Assembly: GCF_023277115.1 (NCBI RefSeq)
Contig: NZ_JALQCS010000001.1
Coordinates: 924,001 to 988,000, forward strand
Origin: Acidithiobacillus acidisediminis
GTDB taxonomy: Bacteria; Pseudomonadota; Gammaproteobacteria; Acidithiobacillales; Acidithiobacillaceae
Direction of reading: 5' to 3'
Length of the DNA stretch: 64,000 nucleotides
The position numbers and the translations under genes were made by a program. Shown piece after piece: positions 24,372 to 36,025 of this stretch (position 1 is the stretch's first letter; each line of letters starts with the position of its first letter). Under the pieces are notes generated by a model, which worked only from the letters and a program-made list of their open reading frames with translations, made no database searches and was not told the origin of the DNA.

Positions 24372-27200
24372 TTATTGGCAGGCTTCGCAGGTGGGATCGT
24401 CAATGGCACAAGCCTTGAGACTGCCCGGTACGGCATTCAGGGTGCCGGTCTGCACCGTCGATTTTTCGGCAGCCGTCGCGCCCAGGGACCGCAGGTAGTA
24501 GGTGGTCTTGATACCGCGGCGCCAGGCCAGACGATAGGTTTCGTCGATCTTCTTGCCAGAGGGCTGGCCAAAATACAGGTTCAGGCTTTGCGATTGGTCG
24601 AGCCATTTTTGCCGCCGCGCGCCCGCCTCGATGAGCCACTGCGGGTCCGTCTCGAAGGCGTTGGCGTATAGTGGCTTGAGCGCAGCGGGTATGCGATCGA
24701 TGGGCAGAACCGAGCCGTCAAAGTACTTGAGATCGTTGACCATGACTTCGTCCCAAAGATCCAGACGCTTGAGATCTTCGACGAGAAACTGGTTGACCAC
24801 GGTAAATTCGCCGGAGAGGTTGGATTTGACGTAGAGGTTCTGGTAGATCGGTTCGATTCCCTGGCTGACGCCAACAATGTTGGAAATGGTCGCTGTCGGG
24901 GCAATGGCTAGGCAGTTGCTGTTGCGCATGCCCGCGCGGACTTTCTCCCGCAGGCCTGACCAGTCGAGTTGCTGACTGCGGTCGACATCCACCCCTTCGC
25001 TGCGGCTCTGTGCCAGAATCTCGATACTATCGATCGGCAGTATCCCTTGGCTCCACAGCGAGCCCGGGAAACTTTGGTAGGCGCCGCGTTCCCGAGCGAG
25101 ATCGGCCGAGGCATCGATGGCGTGGTAGCTGATCAATTCCTGGCTGATGTCGGCGAAGCGCACGGCTGCCGCAGAGGCATAGGGAATGCGCAGGGCGAGG
25201 AGGGCGTCGGAGAAGCCCATCAGCCCCAGACCCACGGGCCGGTGACGCAGGTTGCTATTGCGTGCCTTGCCGAGGGCGTAGTAGTTGATGTCGATGACAT
25301 TGTCGAGCATGCGCATCGCCACCGCGATGGTCCGCGCCAATTTTTCGGTGTCGATGTAAGCGAGAATTTCCTCTGCATCCATTTCTGTGCGCAGCATGTC
25401 GGTGTTTTGCCCCGCAGGCAGGCGTAAATGGGCAAGCAGGTTGACTGACCCCAGATTGCAGACGGCAATTTCCTTGTCGCTGGTGTTGAGGGTGATCTCG
25501 GTGCAGAGATTGGAGCTATGTACCACACCAACATGCTGCTGCGGGCTGCGCAGGTTGCAGGGATCCTTGAAGGTGATCCAGGGATGCCCGGTCTCGAAGA
25601 GCATGGTCAACATCTTGCGCCAGAGCTGCAGCGCTGGAATGCGCTTGAAGAGGCCGATCTCGCCGGCATCGGCCATCCGCTCATAGGCCTCGTAGCGCGC
25701 GCGGAAGGCCGCTCCGGTCAGGTCGTGCAGGTCGGGAACATCGTTGGGGCTAAATAGGGTCCAATCGGCGCCCGCTTCGACCCGTTCCATGAACAGATCG
25801 GGGATCCAATTGGCGGTATTCATGTCGTGCGTGCGTCGTCGATCATCGCCGGTGTTCTTGCGCAGCTCCAGGAATTCCTCGATATCCAGATGCCAGGTTT
25901 CCAGGTAGGCACAGACCGCACCCTTGCGCTTGCCGCCCTGATTGACGGCAACGGCGGTGTCATTCACGACCTTGAGGAACGGCACAACGCCCTGGCTCTT
26001 GCCATTGGTGCCCTTGATGTAGGAGCCGAGGGCACGGACCCGCGTCCAGTCATTGCCTAGGCCGCCAGAGTACTTGGAGAGCAGGGCATTATCCTTGATG
26101 GACTCGTAGATGCCGTCGAGATCATCTGCCACGGTGGTGAGGAAGCAGCTCGACAACTGCGGCCGCAGGGTGCCGGAATTGAACAGGGTGGGAGTGGAAC
26201 TGACGAAATCAAATTGGGAAAGCACCTGATAAAAGGCAATGGCTTGCTCCTCCCGGTCGATTTCCTCGACGGCCAGGCCCATGGCAACCCGCATCCAGAA
26301 CGCTTGGGGCAGCTCGATGCGCCGCTCGCGTACATGCAAAAAGTAGCGATCATAGAGGATCTGCAGACCCAGGTACTGAAAGTTCAGGTCACGTTCTGGC
26401 CGTAGCGCCGCACTGATGCGCTCCAGGTCAAATTGCTCCAGGCGCGGGTCAATCAGTTCCTGCGCGATGCCCGTTGCCAGATAGTCGCGGAAATATTCGC
26501 CGTAGCGCTCCGCCATCTCCGCCTGAGTACAGGCCTCGCCGATGACTTCGCGCCGAATCCGATCGAGGAGCAGTCGAGCGGAAACATAGGCATAGGCAGG
26601 GTCGCGTTCGATGAGGATGCGGCTCGCGAGGATGGGGGCCTGGAACAGTTCCTCTTCACTGATTCCATTGTAGAGGTTTTTGAAGGTGGATTGCAGGATG
26701 GCCTCTACTGATACCGCTGCCCCGAGGCCGGCGCAGGCCTCTTCGATCACGGCGCGCAGACGCTGCCGATCCAGCGCTTTGCTGCTGCCATCCGCCTGTC
26801 GTACCTGCAGCTCCGCACTGCTCTCCGCTGCCTGCTGATGTCGTTGCGCCCGTTCCCGCGCCCGTTCTTCCCGATACAGCACATAAGCGCGGGCGACTTC
26901 ATGTTCCCCCGCGCGCATGAGTGCCAGCTCGACCTGGTCCTGGATATCTTCGATATGAAAGGTACCGCCGCCGGGCTGGCGCCGGGCCAGGGCGTTGATG
27001 ACCTGCTCCGTGAGGCGGGCGACTTGCTCACGCACCCGGGCACTGGCAGCACCATGGTTCCCTTCCACCGCAAGAAAGGCCTTGCTCATAGCTACCTGAA
27101 TCTTGCTGGCATCGAAAGCGACGAGGGTACCATTGCGGCGAATGACGCGGTGATTGGATTGGGGTTGATCTGCGATGATGGCTTTGGCGGTACTGGGCAT
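24372..27200 (-). CDS. nrdA: Ribonucleoside-diphosphate reductase, alpha subunit (class I)
   Basis: NrdA is the catalytic subunit that reduces NDPs to dNDPs. The chosen ATG at 27200 has GGAGG six bases upstream and gives 942 residues. The N-terminus carries two ATP-cone allosteric modules, VIRRNGTLVAFDASKIQVAM and a second cone beginning VRQADGSSKALDRQRLRAVI. These explain the extra length over E. coli NrdA (761 residues). The catalytic barrel follows (NSGTLRPQLSSCFL, then NLCTEI). The C-terminal tail ends CEACQ, the mobile redox Cys pair. Expression is controlled by the NrdR-box promoter upstream. Confidence 0.96.
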   Translation of the reverse strand: MPSTAKAIIADQPQSNHRVIRRNGTLVAFDASKIQVAMSKAFLAVEGNHGAASARVREQVARLTEQVINALARRQPGGGTFHIEDIQDQVELALMRAGEHEVARAYVLYREERARERAQRHQQAAESSAELQVRQADGSSKALDRQRLRAVIEEACAGLGAAVSVEAILQSTFKNLYNGISEEELFQAPILASRILIERDPAYAYVSARLLLDRIRREVIGEACTQAEMAERYGEYFRDYLATGIAQELIDPRLEQFDLERISAALRPERDLNFQYLGLQILYDRYFLHVRERRIELPQAFWMRVAMGLAVEEIDREEQAIAFYQVLSQFDFVSSTPTLFNSGTLRPQLSSCFLTTVADDLDGIYESIKDNALLSKYSGGLGNDWTRVRALGSYIKGTNGKSQGVVPFLKVVNDTAVAVNQGGKRKGAVCAYLETWHLDIEEFLELRKNTGDDRRRTHDMNTANWIPDLFMERVEAGADWTLFSPNDVPDLHDLTGAAFRARYEAYERMADAGEIGLFKRIPALQLWRKMLTMLFETGHPWITFKDPCNLRSPQQHVGVVHSSNLCTEITLNTSDKEIAVCNLGSVNLLAHLRLPAGQNTDMLRTEMDAEEILAYIDTEKLARTIAVAMRMLDNVIDINYYALGKARNSNLRHRPVGLGLMGFSDALLALRIPYASAAAVRFADISQELISYHAIDASADLARERGAYQSFPGSLWSQGILPIDSIEILAQSRSEGVDVDRSQQLDWSGLREKVRAGMRNSNCLAIAPTATISNIVGVSQGIEPIYQNLYVKSNLSGEFTVVNQFLVEDLKRLDLWDEVMVNDLKYFDGSVLPIDRIPAALKPLYANAFETDPQWLIEAGARRQKWLDQSQSLNLYFGQPSGKKIDETYRLAWRRGIKTTYYLRSLGATAAEKSTVQTGTLNAVPGSLKACAIDDPTCEACQ

Positions 27201-27223
27201 GTCGTCCTCCTGGGTGAACAGGC

Positions 27224-27274
27224 ACAAAATATAGTTATCAAGACCCCAGTGTCAACACTATATATAGTGTTGAC
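27224..27274 (-). promoter_or_regulatory. nrdAB promoter overlapped by two NrdR boxes
   Basis: A perfect 24-base palindrome (27251-27274) contains ACACTATATATAGTGT (27255-27270), the NrdR-box consensus. A degenerate second box (27224-27239, ACAAAATATAGTTATC) has its centre exactly 31 bp away, the spacing typical of NrdR box pairs. The promoter elements are TTGACA (27250-27255) and TATATT (27228-27233), 16 bases apart, so one box covers the -35 and the other the -10. Repression by NrdR is strongly implied. nrdR itself is not in the window. Confidence 0.88.
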
Positions 27275-27390
27275 AAGCTGTGGATGTCCTGGGGATATTT
27301 GGTGTATATGCTGCTCAAATAAATTTAGACTTGTTCTATAACCGAGGGCGGCGCATACTCACAAACATCACTGCGTAGGAGATGTACTCG

Positions 27391-28833
27391 ATGACCGAAC
27401 ACGCCCTCGACCTCGCCCGGGAAAACCTGCTGCAACCCGCAGGAATCGATGAAGTGGCACTGGATCGCATCTTTGGCCGCCTGAGTCGGCGTGCCCTCGA
27501 TGATGCCGACCTGTACTTTCAGTACAGCCGCAGCGAGGCCTTCAGTTTAGAAGAAGGGGTAGTCAAATCCGGGAGCCACAGCATTCACCAAGGCGTAGGG
27601 GTGCGGGCCATTCAGGGAGAACGCCAAGGCCTGGCCTACTCCGACGAAATCGCTGTGGATGCCCTGCTCGGGGCCGCGGAGGCAGCGCGAAGCATTGCGC
27701 AGCATCCAGGCCAGGAACGCGCCTTGCAATGGCGTTCGCAGCGCGGCTTGCAGCTCTACCCCGGCACGGATCCGCTGGCGAGTATCGACAACCGCGACAA
27801 GATTGCCCTGTTGGAACGTCTGGAAGCTGCAGCGCGCGCCGCCGACCCGCGGGTTGCCCAGGTCATGGCAAGCCTCTCCGCACGCTATGAGGTGGTGTTG
27901 GTGGCGCGTCTGGATGGGAGTCTGGCTGCCGATCTTCGTCCCCTGGTGCGTCTCAATGTGACGGTGATCGCCGAAGAGAATGGGCGACGGGAGCAGGGCA
28001 GTGCTGGGGGCGGTGGTCGCCATGACTATCGCGAGTTCGTGACCAGTGATGTGGCGGAAAGCTACGCTCGCGAGGCAGTTCGGCAGGCGCTGGTAAACCT
28101 CGAGGCAGAGGCGGCGCCGGCGGGCAGTCTCGAGGTCGTGCTGGGGCCGGGCTGGCCCGGAATTCTGTTGCACGAGGCCATCGGGCATGGGCTCGAGGGG
28201 GATTTCAACCGCAAAGGAACCAGTGCCTTTTCCGGGCGCATTGGGCAGCGGGTGGCGGCTCCTGGCGTGACAGTGGTAGACGATGGCACCCTGGCAGGGC
28301 GGCGCGGCAGCCTGAATCTCGACGATGAGGGGCATCCGACGCAGTGCACGGTGTTGATCGAGGATGGCATCTTGCGTGGTTATCTGCAGGACAGTCTCAA
28401 TGCCCGGCTCATGGGCGTTACCTCTACGGGCAATGGTCGGCGCGAGTCGTATGCGCACCTGCCTATGCCGCGCATGACCAACACCTACATGCGTGCCGGG
28501 CAGCACGACCCGCAGGAGATCATCGCCAGCGTCAAAAAGGGGCTGTATGCCGTGAATTTCGGCGGTGGTCAGGTGGACATCACCAGTGGAAAATTCGTGT
28601 TTTCCGCGTCTGAGGCCTATCTCATTGAAAACGGACGCATTACCCGCCCGGTGAAGGGGGCGACGCTGATCGGCAATGGCCCTGATGTATTGACTCGGGT
28701 TGAAATGATCGGCAATGACCTCCAATTAGATCCAGGGGTTGGTACTTGCGGCAAGGACGGGCAGAGTGTGCCCGTGGGCGTCGGGCAGCCGACCATGAAG
28801 ATCCGTGACCTCACGGTTGGGGGAACGCAGTAG
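27391..28833 (+). CDS. tldD: Metalloprotease TldD
   Basis: TldD, with TldE/PmbA, forms a zinc protease that processes modified peptides and degrades unfolded peptides. The product has the TldD motif [13 protein letters not shown], with the zinc-binding HExxxH starting at His261. I choose the ATG at 27391 (AGGAG nine bases upstream, 480 residues); an ATG three codons earlier sits too close to the ribosome-binding site. The gene is divergent from nrdA and shares its 190-base control region. No pmbA lies adjacent. Confidence 0.94.
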   Translation: MTEHALDLARENLLQPAGIDEVALDRIFGRLSRRALDDADLYFQYSRSEAFSLEEGVVKSGSHSIHQGVGVRAIQGERQGLAYSDEIAVDALLGAAEAARSIAQHPGQERALQWRSQRGLQLYPGTDPLASIDNRDKIALLERLEAAARAADPRVAQVMASLSARYEVVLVARLDGSLAADLRPLVRLNVTVIAEENGRREQGSAGGGGRHDYREFVTSDVAESYAREAVRQALVNLEAEAAPAGSLEVVLGPGWPGILLHEAIGHGLEGDFNRKGTSAFSGRIGQRVAAPGVTVVDDGTLAGRRGSLNLDDEGHPTQCTVLIEDGILRGYLQDSLNARLMGVTSTGNGRRESYAHLPMPRMTNTYMRAGQHDPQEIIASVKKGLYAVNFGGGQVDITSGKFVFSASEAYLIENGRITRPVKGATLIGNGPDVLTRVEMIGNDLQLDPGVGTCGKDGQSVPVGVGQPTMKIRDLTVGGTQ

Positions 28834-28868
28834 TGTTGTGTCGCTGGGTAGCGCAGAATGACGCGCTA

Positions 28869-28897
28869 TTGTCAGCATCCCGGCAGAGGTCTAATAT
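28869..28897 (+). promoter_or_regulatory. Sigma70-type promoter of ftsH
   Basis: TTGTCA (28869-28874) and TAATAT (28892-28897) are separated by 17 bases and lie 57 bases before the ftsH start, in the gap after tldD. A heat-shock (sigma32) element was not recognised. Confidence 0.6.
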
Positions 28898-28953
28898 CCT
28901 GCATATTTGGGTATCTGTACCCAGTCTAAACTCCCGGTGGGGGAGGTGAGGAA

Positions 28954-30872
<1,919 letters not shown>

Positions 30873-30876
<4 letters not shown>

Positions 30877-31718
30877 GCACGGCCTCTGTAGCACAACGGC
30901 GCCCCTGGCTTCAGGGGCGTTCTTGTATTATGGGGATCATCAATCTCACGCCGGATTCCTTTTCCGACGGTGGGCGCCATAACTCGGTAGCGGCAGCCCT
31001 GGCGCATGCCCGGCAACTTTGGGAGGAGGGTGCAGATCTCCTGGATCTGGGGGCGGAATCCACGCGCCCCGGGGCGCCGGAATTATCGGTGGACGAAGAG
31101 CTGGACCGCCTCCTACCGGCCTTGGCCGCCATTCGCGCCGAGATTCCCCTGCCAATCTCCATCGATACGCGCAAGGCGACGGTCATGCGCGCCGCCCACG
31201 CCTTGGGTGCGACCCTGATCAACGATGTCAGCGCCCTGACCTTTGATCCGGATGCCTTGACGACGGTTGCGGAATTAGACTTGGATGTCTGTTTGATGCA
31301 CATGCGCGGCACGCCGCAGACCATGCAAAATTTGGTCGTCTACGAGGATTTGCTGGGAGAGGTGAGCACTTATCTTGCTGCCCGGCGGGACGCCTGTCTG
31401 GCGATGGGAATTCCGGCGGAGCGGATCCTGCTCGATCCCGGCATCGGCTTTGCCAAAGACGACGCGGGGAATCTCACTCTGCTGCGTGGGATCGGTCAGC
31501 TCGCGCGCTTGGGGCAACCTCTTCTCCTGGGCCTCTCGCGGAAAGGCTTTTTGGGGCGGCTTGCCAATCTGGAGAGGGCAGCGGAGCGCGGCGGGGTAAG
31601 TGTTGCGGCGCTCCTCTGGACACGGCAGCGACACCGTGCGGCCGTATATCGGGTACATGACGTGGCGGCCACCCGCCAAGCCTTGGATATCTGGGACGCA
31701 TTGGAGGAGACAGAATAA
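30873..31718 (+). CDS. folP: Dihydropteroate synthase
   Basis: FolP condenses p-aminobenzoate with the pterin pyrophosphate in folate synthesis and is the sulfonamide target. The 281-residue barrel shows [32 protein letters not shown] and [11 protein letters not shown], all family signatures. The start is a TTG overlapping the ftsH stop (TTGA) with GGAGAG nine bases upstream, indicating translational coupling. The ftsH-folP-glmM order is widespread in proteobacteria. Confidence 0.96.
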
Positions 31719-31721
31719 CGT

Positions 31722-33074
31722 ATGGCACGACGGTTTTTTGGTACCGATGGGGTGCGTGGTCGCGTTGGGGAAATGCCCATGCGCGCGGATTGGGTATTGC
31801 AATTGGGCTGGGCTGCGGGGCGGGTGCTGACCCGAGACGCGTTAGGGCGCCCGCGCGTGCTCATCGGCAAGGATACGCGCCTGTCTGGCTATCTGATCGA
31901 GTCAGCTCTGGAGTCTGGTCTTGCCGCTGCGGGGGTCGATGTCCTCCTCGTCGGGCCCCTGCCCACCCCAGCGATTGCCTATCTCACCCGCACCCTGCGC
32001 GCCCATGCTGGCATCGTGATCAGTGCTTCCCACAATCCTTATGAAGACAATGGGATCAAATTCTTCTCTGCGGATGGCTACAAATTGCCAGATGCGGTGG
32101 AAGAGGCCATCGAAGCAGAGCTCGAACACGCCATGCGCTGTGCGCAACCGCGGGACCTCGGCAAGGCGCGCCGCGTCGATGACGCTGCGGGTCGCTATGT
32201 CGAATACTGTAAGACCACCTTTCCGGCCAGCGCGGATCTGCGCGGTCTGCGGATCGTCGTCGACGCCGCCCATGGGGCCGCCTACAAAGTGGCGCCCATG
32301 GTGTTCAGCGAGCTGGGCGCACAAGTGGAAACGATTGGTTGCCAGCCGAATGGCGTCAATATCAACGCTGGTGTTGGCTCTACGGCCCCAGCCGCGATCA
32401 TTGCCGCGGTGCGCGAGCGGCAGGTAGATATCGGCATCGCCCTGGATGGCGATGGTGATCGCGTCCTGCTGGTGGATGCGCAGGGGCAGACTTGGGATGG
32501 CGATGCCATTCTCTGGCTCCTGGCACAGGCCATGGCAGAGCGTGGGGAGCTGGCCGGCGTGGTGGGTACGGTGATGAGTAACCTGGGTTTGGAACGCGCA
32601 CTGCAAGCGCGCGGTATTCCCTTTGCGCGCAGTGCCGTCGGCGATCGCTATGTGCTGGAGACCATGCGACAGCTGGGCTATCCCCTGGGGGGGGAAAACT
32701 CCGGACATATCATCACCCCTGCCAATACCACCGGTGATGCGATCCTTGCCGCCTTGCAGGTGCTCGCGTTCTTGCAGCGCAAGGGGAAGAGACTGCATGA
32801 GCTCAGTGGAAGCCTGGAGCTATATCCGCAGGTATTGCTGGGGCTACGTCTGGCCGACGCCAAGGAGCAGTTGCAGCGGCCTGCAGTACAGGCGTTGCTG
32901 CAGGCTGCGGAAGAGCGCCTTGCCGGGCGAGGTCGCCTCCTCGTGCGCGCCTCGGGTACCGAACCGCTGCTGCGCATCATGGTGGAAGCCGAGGAGGCGC
33001 CGCTGGCGCAAGCTGTGGCGGCAGAGCTGCAGGTGCAAATTGCAGCTTGTGTGGGCGAGCCATTGCCTGTCTGA
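31722..33074 (+). CDS. glmM: Phosphoglucosamine mutase
   Basis: GlmM converts glucosamine-6-P to glucosamine-1-P on the route to UDP-GlcNAc, feeding peptidoglycan and LPS. In 450 residues it shows the phosphoserine loop SASHNP (acceptor Ser103), the metal loop DGDGDR, and the C-terminal phosphate-binding motif RASGTEP. It starts three bases after the folP stop. Length and domain order match the family. Confidence 0.97.
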   Translation: MARRFFGTDGVRGRVGEMPMRADWVLQLGWAAGRVLTRDALGRPRVLIGKDTRLSGYLIESALESGLAAAGVDVLLVGPLPTPAIAYLTRTLRAHAGIVISASHNPYEDNGIKFFSADGYKLPDAVEEAIEAELEHAMRCAQPRDLGKARRVDDAAGRYVEYCKTTFPASADLRGLRIVVDAAHGAAYKVAPMVFSELGAQVETIGCQPNGVNINAGVGSTAPAAIIAAVRERQVDIGIALDGDGDRVLLVDAQGQTWDGDAILWLLAQAMAERGELAGVVGTVMSNLGLERALQARGIPFARSAVGDRYVLETMRQLGYPLGGENSGHIITPANTTGDAILAALQVLAFLQRKGKRLHELSGSLELYPQVLLGLRLADAKEQLQRPAVQALLQAAEERLAGRGRLLVRASGTEPLLRIMVEAEEAPLAQAVAAELQVQIAACVGEPLPV

Positions 33075-33102
33075 AGTCCTGGGCAAGAGCATTCGATGCA
33101 AA

Positions 33103-33131
33103 TTGACCCTTGCGAGGGGACTCTTTACACT
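33103..33131 (+). promoter_or_regulatory. Sigma70-type promoter of tpiA-secG
   Basis: TTGACC (33103-33108) and TACACT (33126-33131) are separated by 17 bases, about 40 bases before the tpiA start and just after the glmM stop. Confidence 0.6.
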
Positions 33132-33170
33132 CGAGCAGCAATTCATGATAGATAACCAAGGAAGGGTCAC

Positions 33171-33944
33171 GTGCGGCCGATGATGGTAGCGGGCAATTGG
33201 AAGATGAATGGCTTGATTGCAGATGCCGAGCATCTGACCCAAGCGATTCTGGATGCTGGTCTGGCACCGGGCGCACCGGAGGTCGTCTTGTTTCCTCCAT
33301 TCACGCTATTGCCCGCAGTGCATCAGGTTGCCAAGGGAAGCTCCCTGCGTTGGGGCGGCCAAAATCTCTTCTGGGAAGCGCATGGCGCCTACACGGGCGA
33401 GATTTCCGGCCCCATGTTGCGGGACAATGGCTGCCGTTACGTCTTGGTGGGGCATTCGGAACGGCGACAGATCTTTCAGGAGACGGACGCGGTGGTCCTG
33501 AAGAAGGTCAAGGCCGCATTGCAATCCGGACTGATCCCGATGGTTTGTGTCGGTGAGTCGGAGCAGGAGCGCGAGCAGGGGCGTACGGAGGAGGTCCTGC
33601 GCCGTCAGGTGGAGGCAATTTTGCCCGCCCTGGGCAGTGCTGGTCAGCAGGCCAATCTGGTCTTGGCCTACGAGCCGATCTGGGCGATTGGTACAGGTAA
33701 AACCGCAAGCCCTGAACAAGCGCAGGAAGTGCATGCATTCATTCGTGGGCTGATTGCGGTCCAGAGTCCGGAAATCGCGCGCAAGATTTTGCTGCTCTAC
33801 GGTGGTAGCGTGAAGGCCAGTAATGCGCAATCCTTGTTTTCCCAAGCCGATATCGATGGTGGACTGGTTGGCGGCGCCTCACTACAGGCTGCGGAATTCA
33901 TTCAAATTTGTCAGGCTGCCCATGCGGTGGCTCGGGGTCTCTGA
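33171..33944 (+). CDS. tpiA: Triose-phosphate isomerase
   Basis: This enzyme interconverts glyceraldehyde-3-P and dihydroxyacetone-P in glycolysis, gluconeogenesis and the Calvin cycle. The 257-residue barrel has NWKMNG, GHSERR (catalytic His) and YEPIWAIGTGK (catalytic Glu). The GTG start has GGAAGG six bases upstream; an ATG three codons later is the alternative. secG begins three bases after its stop. Confidence 0.97.
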   Translation: MRPMMVAGNWKMNGLIADAEHLTQAILDAGLAPGAPEVVLFPPFTLLPAVHQVAKGSSLRWGGQNLFWEAHGAYTGEISGPMLRDNGCRYVLVGHSERRQIFQETDAVVLKKVKAALQSGLIPMVCVGESEQEREQGRTEEVLRRQVEAILPALGSAGQQANLVLAYEPIWAIGTGKTASPEQAQEVHAFIRGLIAVQSPEIARKILLLYGGSVKASNAQSLFSQADIDGGLVGGASLQAAEFIQICQAAHAVARGL

Positions 33945-33947
33945 GTT

Positions 33948-34349
33948 ATGTATACCTTGCTGTTGATTCTTCAGGTTTTGATCTGTGTGGTGCTGGTTGG
34001 TCTCGTGCTGATCCAGAAGGGGCAGGGCGCGGATATTGGGGCGGTCTTTGGTGGCGGTGGTTCGCAGACCGTATTCGGAGCGGCAGGTGCGGGAAATTTT
34101 CTCAGCCATGTCACTGCTGCCCTGGCGGCAATCTTTTTTCTCAATAGCCTGGCTTTGGCTTATCTATCTGAGCATGAGGCGCATCAGGCTGGTGCGGGTA
34201 TCGCGCTCCCCAGTGCAAGCGCAAGCAGCAGCGCGGTGGCCCAGACGACGAGCCCGGTAGCCACTACCCATAGCGTTGTCGCGAGCTCGCGAAGTGTCGC
34301 AGCGCTGGCACCAGCGGCGAGCACAAAATCTGCTATTGGCAAGCCTTGA
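33948..34349 (+). CDS. secG: Protein translocase subunit SecG
   Basis: SecG is the small auxiliary subunit of the SecYEG channel. The 133-residue protein has the two expected membrane helices and the conserved cytosolic loop between them (VLIQKGQGADIGAVFGGGGS). A long Ala/Ser/Thr-rich, low-complexity C-terminal tail of about 50 residues makes it longer than E. coli SecG (110). The tpiA-secG-tRNA-Leu order is common in proteobacteria. Confidence 0.95.
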   Translation: MYTLLLILQVLICVVLVGLVLIQKGQGADIGAVFGGGGSQTVFGAAGAGNFLSHVTAALAAIFFLNSLALAYLSEHEAHQAGAGIALPSASASSSAVAQTTSPVATTHSVVASSRSVAALAPAASTKSAIGKP

Positions 34350-34386
34350 CGTCTTTGGCGGGGCATGAGAAAGTTTTGATCCACTT

Positions 34387-34471
34387 GCCGAAGTGGTGAA
34401 ATTGGTAGACACACCGTCTTGAGGGGGCGGCGGCGCAAGCCATACCGGTTCGAGTCCGGTCTTCGGCACCA
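34387..34471 (+). tRNA. tRNA-Leu (GAG anticodon)
   Basis: An 85-base class II tRNA. Acceptor GCCGAAG pairs with CTTCGGC, the D-arm contains TGGTAGACAC, the anticodon loop TTGAGGG gives GAG, a long variable arm follows, and the T-arm is CCGGTTCGAGTCCGG. CCA is encoded. It sits between secG and the nuo operon. Confidence 0.97.
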
Positions 34472-34475
34472 AATC

Positions 34476-34498
34476 ACAGCCCGCGTGGCTGTTTTTTT
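34476..34498 (+). terminator. Terminator after tRNA-Leu
   Basis: ACAGCC pairs with GGCTGT around a five-base loop and is followed by seven T residues. It separates the tRNA from the nuo operon. The following 97 bases are AT-rich and must hold the nuo promoter, but only weak elements (TTGATT, then TATAGC about 19 bases on) are visible. Confidence 0.85.
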
Positions 34499-34595
34499 GT
34501 CCCTGGAGTATTCCAGAGATTTGATTATATAGAGAAAAATATTTTTATAGCGACCCTGCCGGGGTTTTGACGACATTGTTGGAGGGGCCGGTCCT

Positions 34596-34952
34596 GTGCT
34601 CGGACATTATTTGCCTGTGCTCATATTTTTGCTGCTCGCCCTGGTGGTAGGCATCGTGCCGCTATTTTTGGGTAGCAGGCTCGGACCCAATCGGCCCGAC
34701 AGCGAAAAGCTCTCCCCCTATGAGTGCGGTTTTGAGGCCTTCGAGGATGCGCGGGTCAAGTTTGATGTGCGCTATTACCTGGTAGCCATCCTCTTCATCC
34801 TCTTCGATCTGGAAATTGCCTTTTTGTTTCCCTGGGCGGTGGTCTTTGATGCGGTGGGAATGACAGGCTTCCTCGCCATGATGGTTTTTCTTGCCATTTT
34901 GGTGGTGGGTTTCGTCTATGAATGGAAGAAGGGGGCGTTGGAGTGGGAATAG
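34596..34952 (+). CDS. nuoA: NADH-quinone oxidoreductase subunit A
   Basis: NuoA is a small three-helix membrane subunit of complex I. The 118-residue product starts with GTG (GGAGG about ten bases upstream) and carries the NuoA signature [12 protein letters not shown] and the following [19 protein letters not shown]. It opens the 14-gene operon and its 3' end overlaps nuoB. Confidence 0.97.
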   Translation: MLGHYLPVLIFLLLALVVGIVPLFLGSRLGPNRPDSEKLSPYECGFEAFEDARVKFDVRYYLVAILFILFDLEIAFLFPWAVVFDAVGMTGFLAMMVFLAILVVGFVYEWKKGALEWE

Positions 34953-35419
34953 AGGGCGTTCTCGAGAAGGGATTCGTGACCACCAGTATCGACACGGTGG
35001 TCAATTGGAGTCGTACTGGATCTCTCTGGCCGATGACCTTTGGCCTTGCCTGCTGTGCGGTGGAGATGATGCATGCCGGCGCGGCGCGCTACGATCTGGA
35101 TCGCTTCGGCATCATCTTCCGACCCAGTCCACGACAATCCGACGTGATGATCGTTGCCGGTACCCTGGTCAACAAAATGGCGCCGGCACTGCGCAAGGTC
35201 TATGACCAGATGCCCGAACCCCGCTGGGTCGTCTCGATGGGTTCCTGTGCCAATGGCGGTGGGTATTATCATTACTCTTACAGCGTGGTGCGTGGGTGCG
35301 ACCGCATTGTGCCCGTAGACGTTTATGTGCCCGGTTGTCCACCTACCGCCGAGGCACTCCTCTTTGGGCTGATCCAGTTACAGAAGAAGATCCGCCGCAC
35401 CCACACCATCGCCAGGTAG
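34943..35419 (+). CDS. nuoB: NADH-quinone oxidoreductase subunit B
   Basis: NuoB carries the N2 [4Fe-4S] cluster that passes electrons to quinone. The cluster cysteines are visible in [17 protein letters not shown] and PGCPPT. I place the start at the GTG at 34943 (158 residues, [11 protein letters not shown]), which overlaps nuoA by ten bases; an ATG seven codons upstream is possible but would add a Gly/Glu-rich extension. Confidence 0.96.
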   Translation: MGIEGVLEKGFVTTSIDTVVNWSRTGSLWPMTFGLACCAVEMMHAGAARYDLDRFGIIFRPSPRQSDVMIVAGTLVNKMAPALRKVYDQMPEPRWVVSMGSCANGGGYYHYSYSVVRGCDRIVPVDVYVPGCPPTAEALLFGLIQLQKKIRRTHTIAR

Positions 35420-35422
35420 CCT

Positions 35423-36025
35423 ATGATGGAAGACTTGGAAACATTGTCCCAGCAGATGAAGGCTGGGCTGGGGCAGCGGATACGCCGGACAGATATTGCC
35501 CATGGCGAATTGACGCTGGAGTTGGCGCGTCAGGATTTCCTCGCCAGCTGCACTTGGCTGCGGGACAGTGCCGGTTTTGACCAACTCATCGATATCTGTG
35601 GCGTGGATTACGCCGAATATGGCGATGGCACTTGGGAAGGCGAACGCTTCGCCGTGGTCTATCATCTGCTTGGCATCCAGACCCGCCTACGTTTGCGGCT
35701 GCGTGTCTTTCTCGATGAAGACCTGCCCTTGATCCCTTCGGTCAACGCGATCTGGCCGGCTGCCAATTGGTTTGAACGAGAAACCTTCGACCTCTTTGGT
35801 TTCCTCTTCGAAGGCCATCCTGACCTACGCCGTATCCTGACGGATTATGGCTTTGTTGGGCATCCTTTCCGTAAGGATTTTCCCTTGGTGGGCACGGTGG
35901 AAATGCGCTATGACGCGGATCAGCGGCGGGTGATCTACGAGCCCACCCAGACGGAGGAGCGGGTGGTAGTGCCGCGGATCGTGCGCAGTGATGAGGAGGG
36001 GCGCTACGATGCCAGAAATCAGTAA
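35423..36025 (+). CDS. nuoC: NADH-quinone oxidoreductase subunit C
   Basis: NuoC is the 30-kDa-type peripheral arm subunit that packs against NuoD. The 200-residue product contains the family signature [20 protein letters not shown]. It is a separate gene here, not fused to nuoD as in E. coli. It begins three bases after nuoB and ends inside the 5' end of nuoD. Confidence 0.96.
   Translation: MMEDLETLSQQMKAGLGQRIRRTDIAHGELTLELARQDFLASCTWLRDSAGFDQLIDICGVDYAEYGDGTWEGERFAVVYHLLGIQTRLRLRLRVFLDEDLPLIPSVNAIWPAANWFERETFDLFGFLFEGHPDLRRILTDYGFVGHPFRKDFPLVGTVEMRYDADQRRVIYEPTQTEERVVVPRIVRSDEEGRYDARNQ

Noticed and set aside
27547-28725. Minus-strand open frame of 392 codons opposite tldD
   Set aside because: It lies wholly inside tldD, whose zinc motif and length are canonical; the antisense product has low-complexity, His/Gln-rich composition typical of shadow frames.
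34499-34595. nuo operon promoter
   Set aside because: The segment is AT-rich and must contain it, but the best candidate (TTGATT with TATAGC, 19-base spacing) is too weak to list as a feature.
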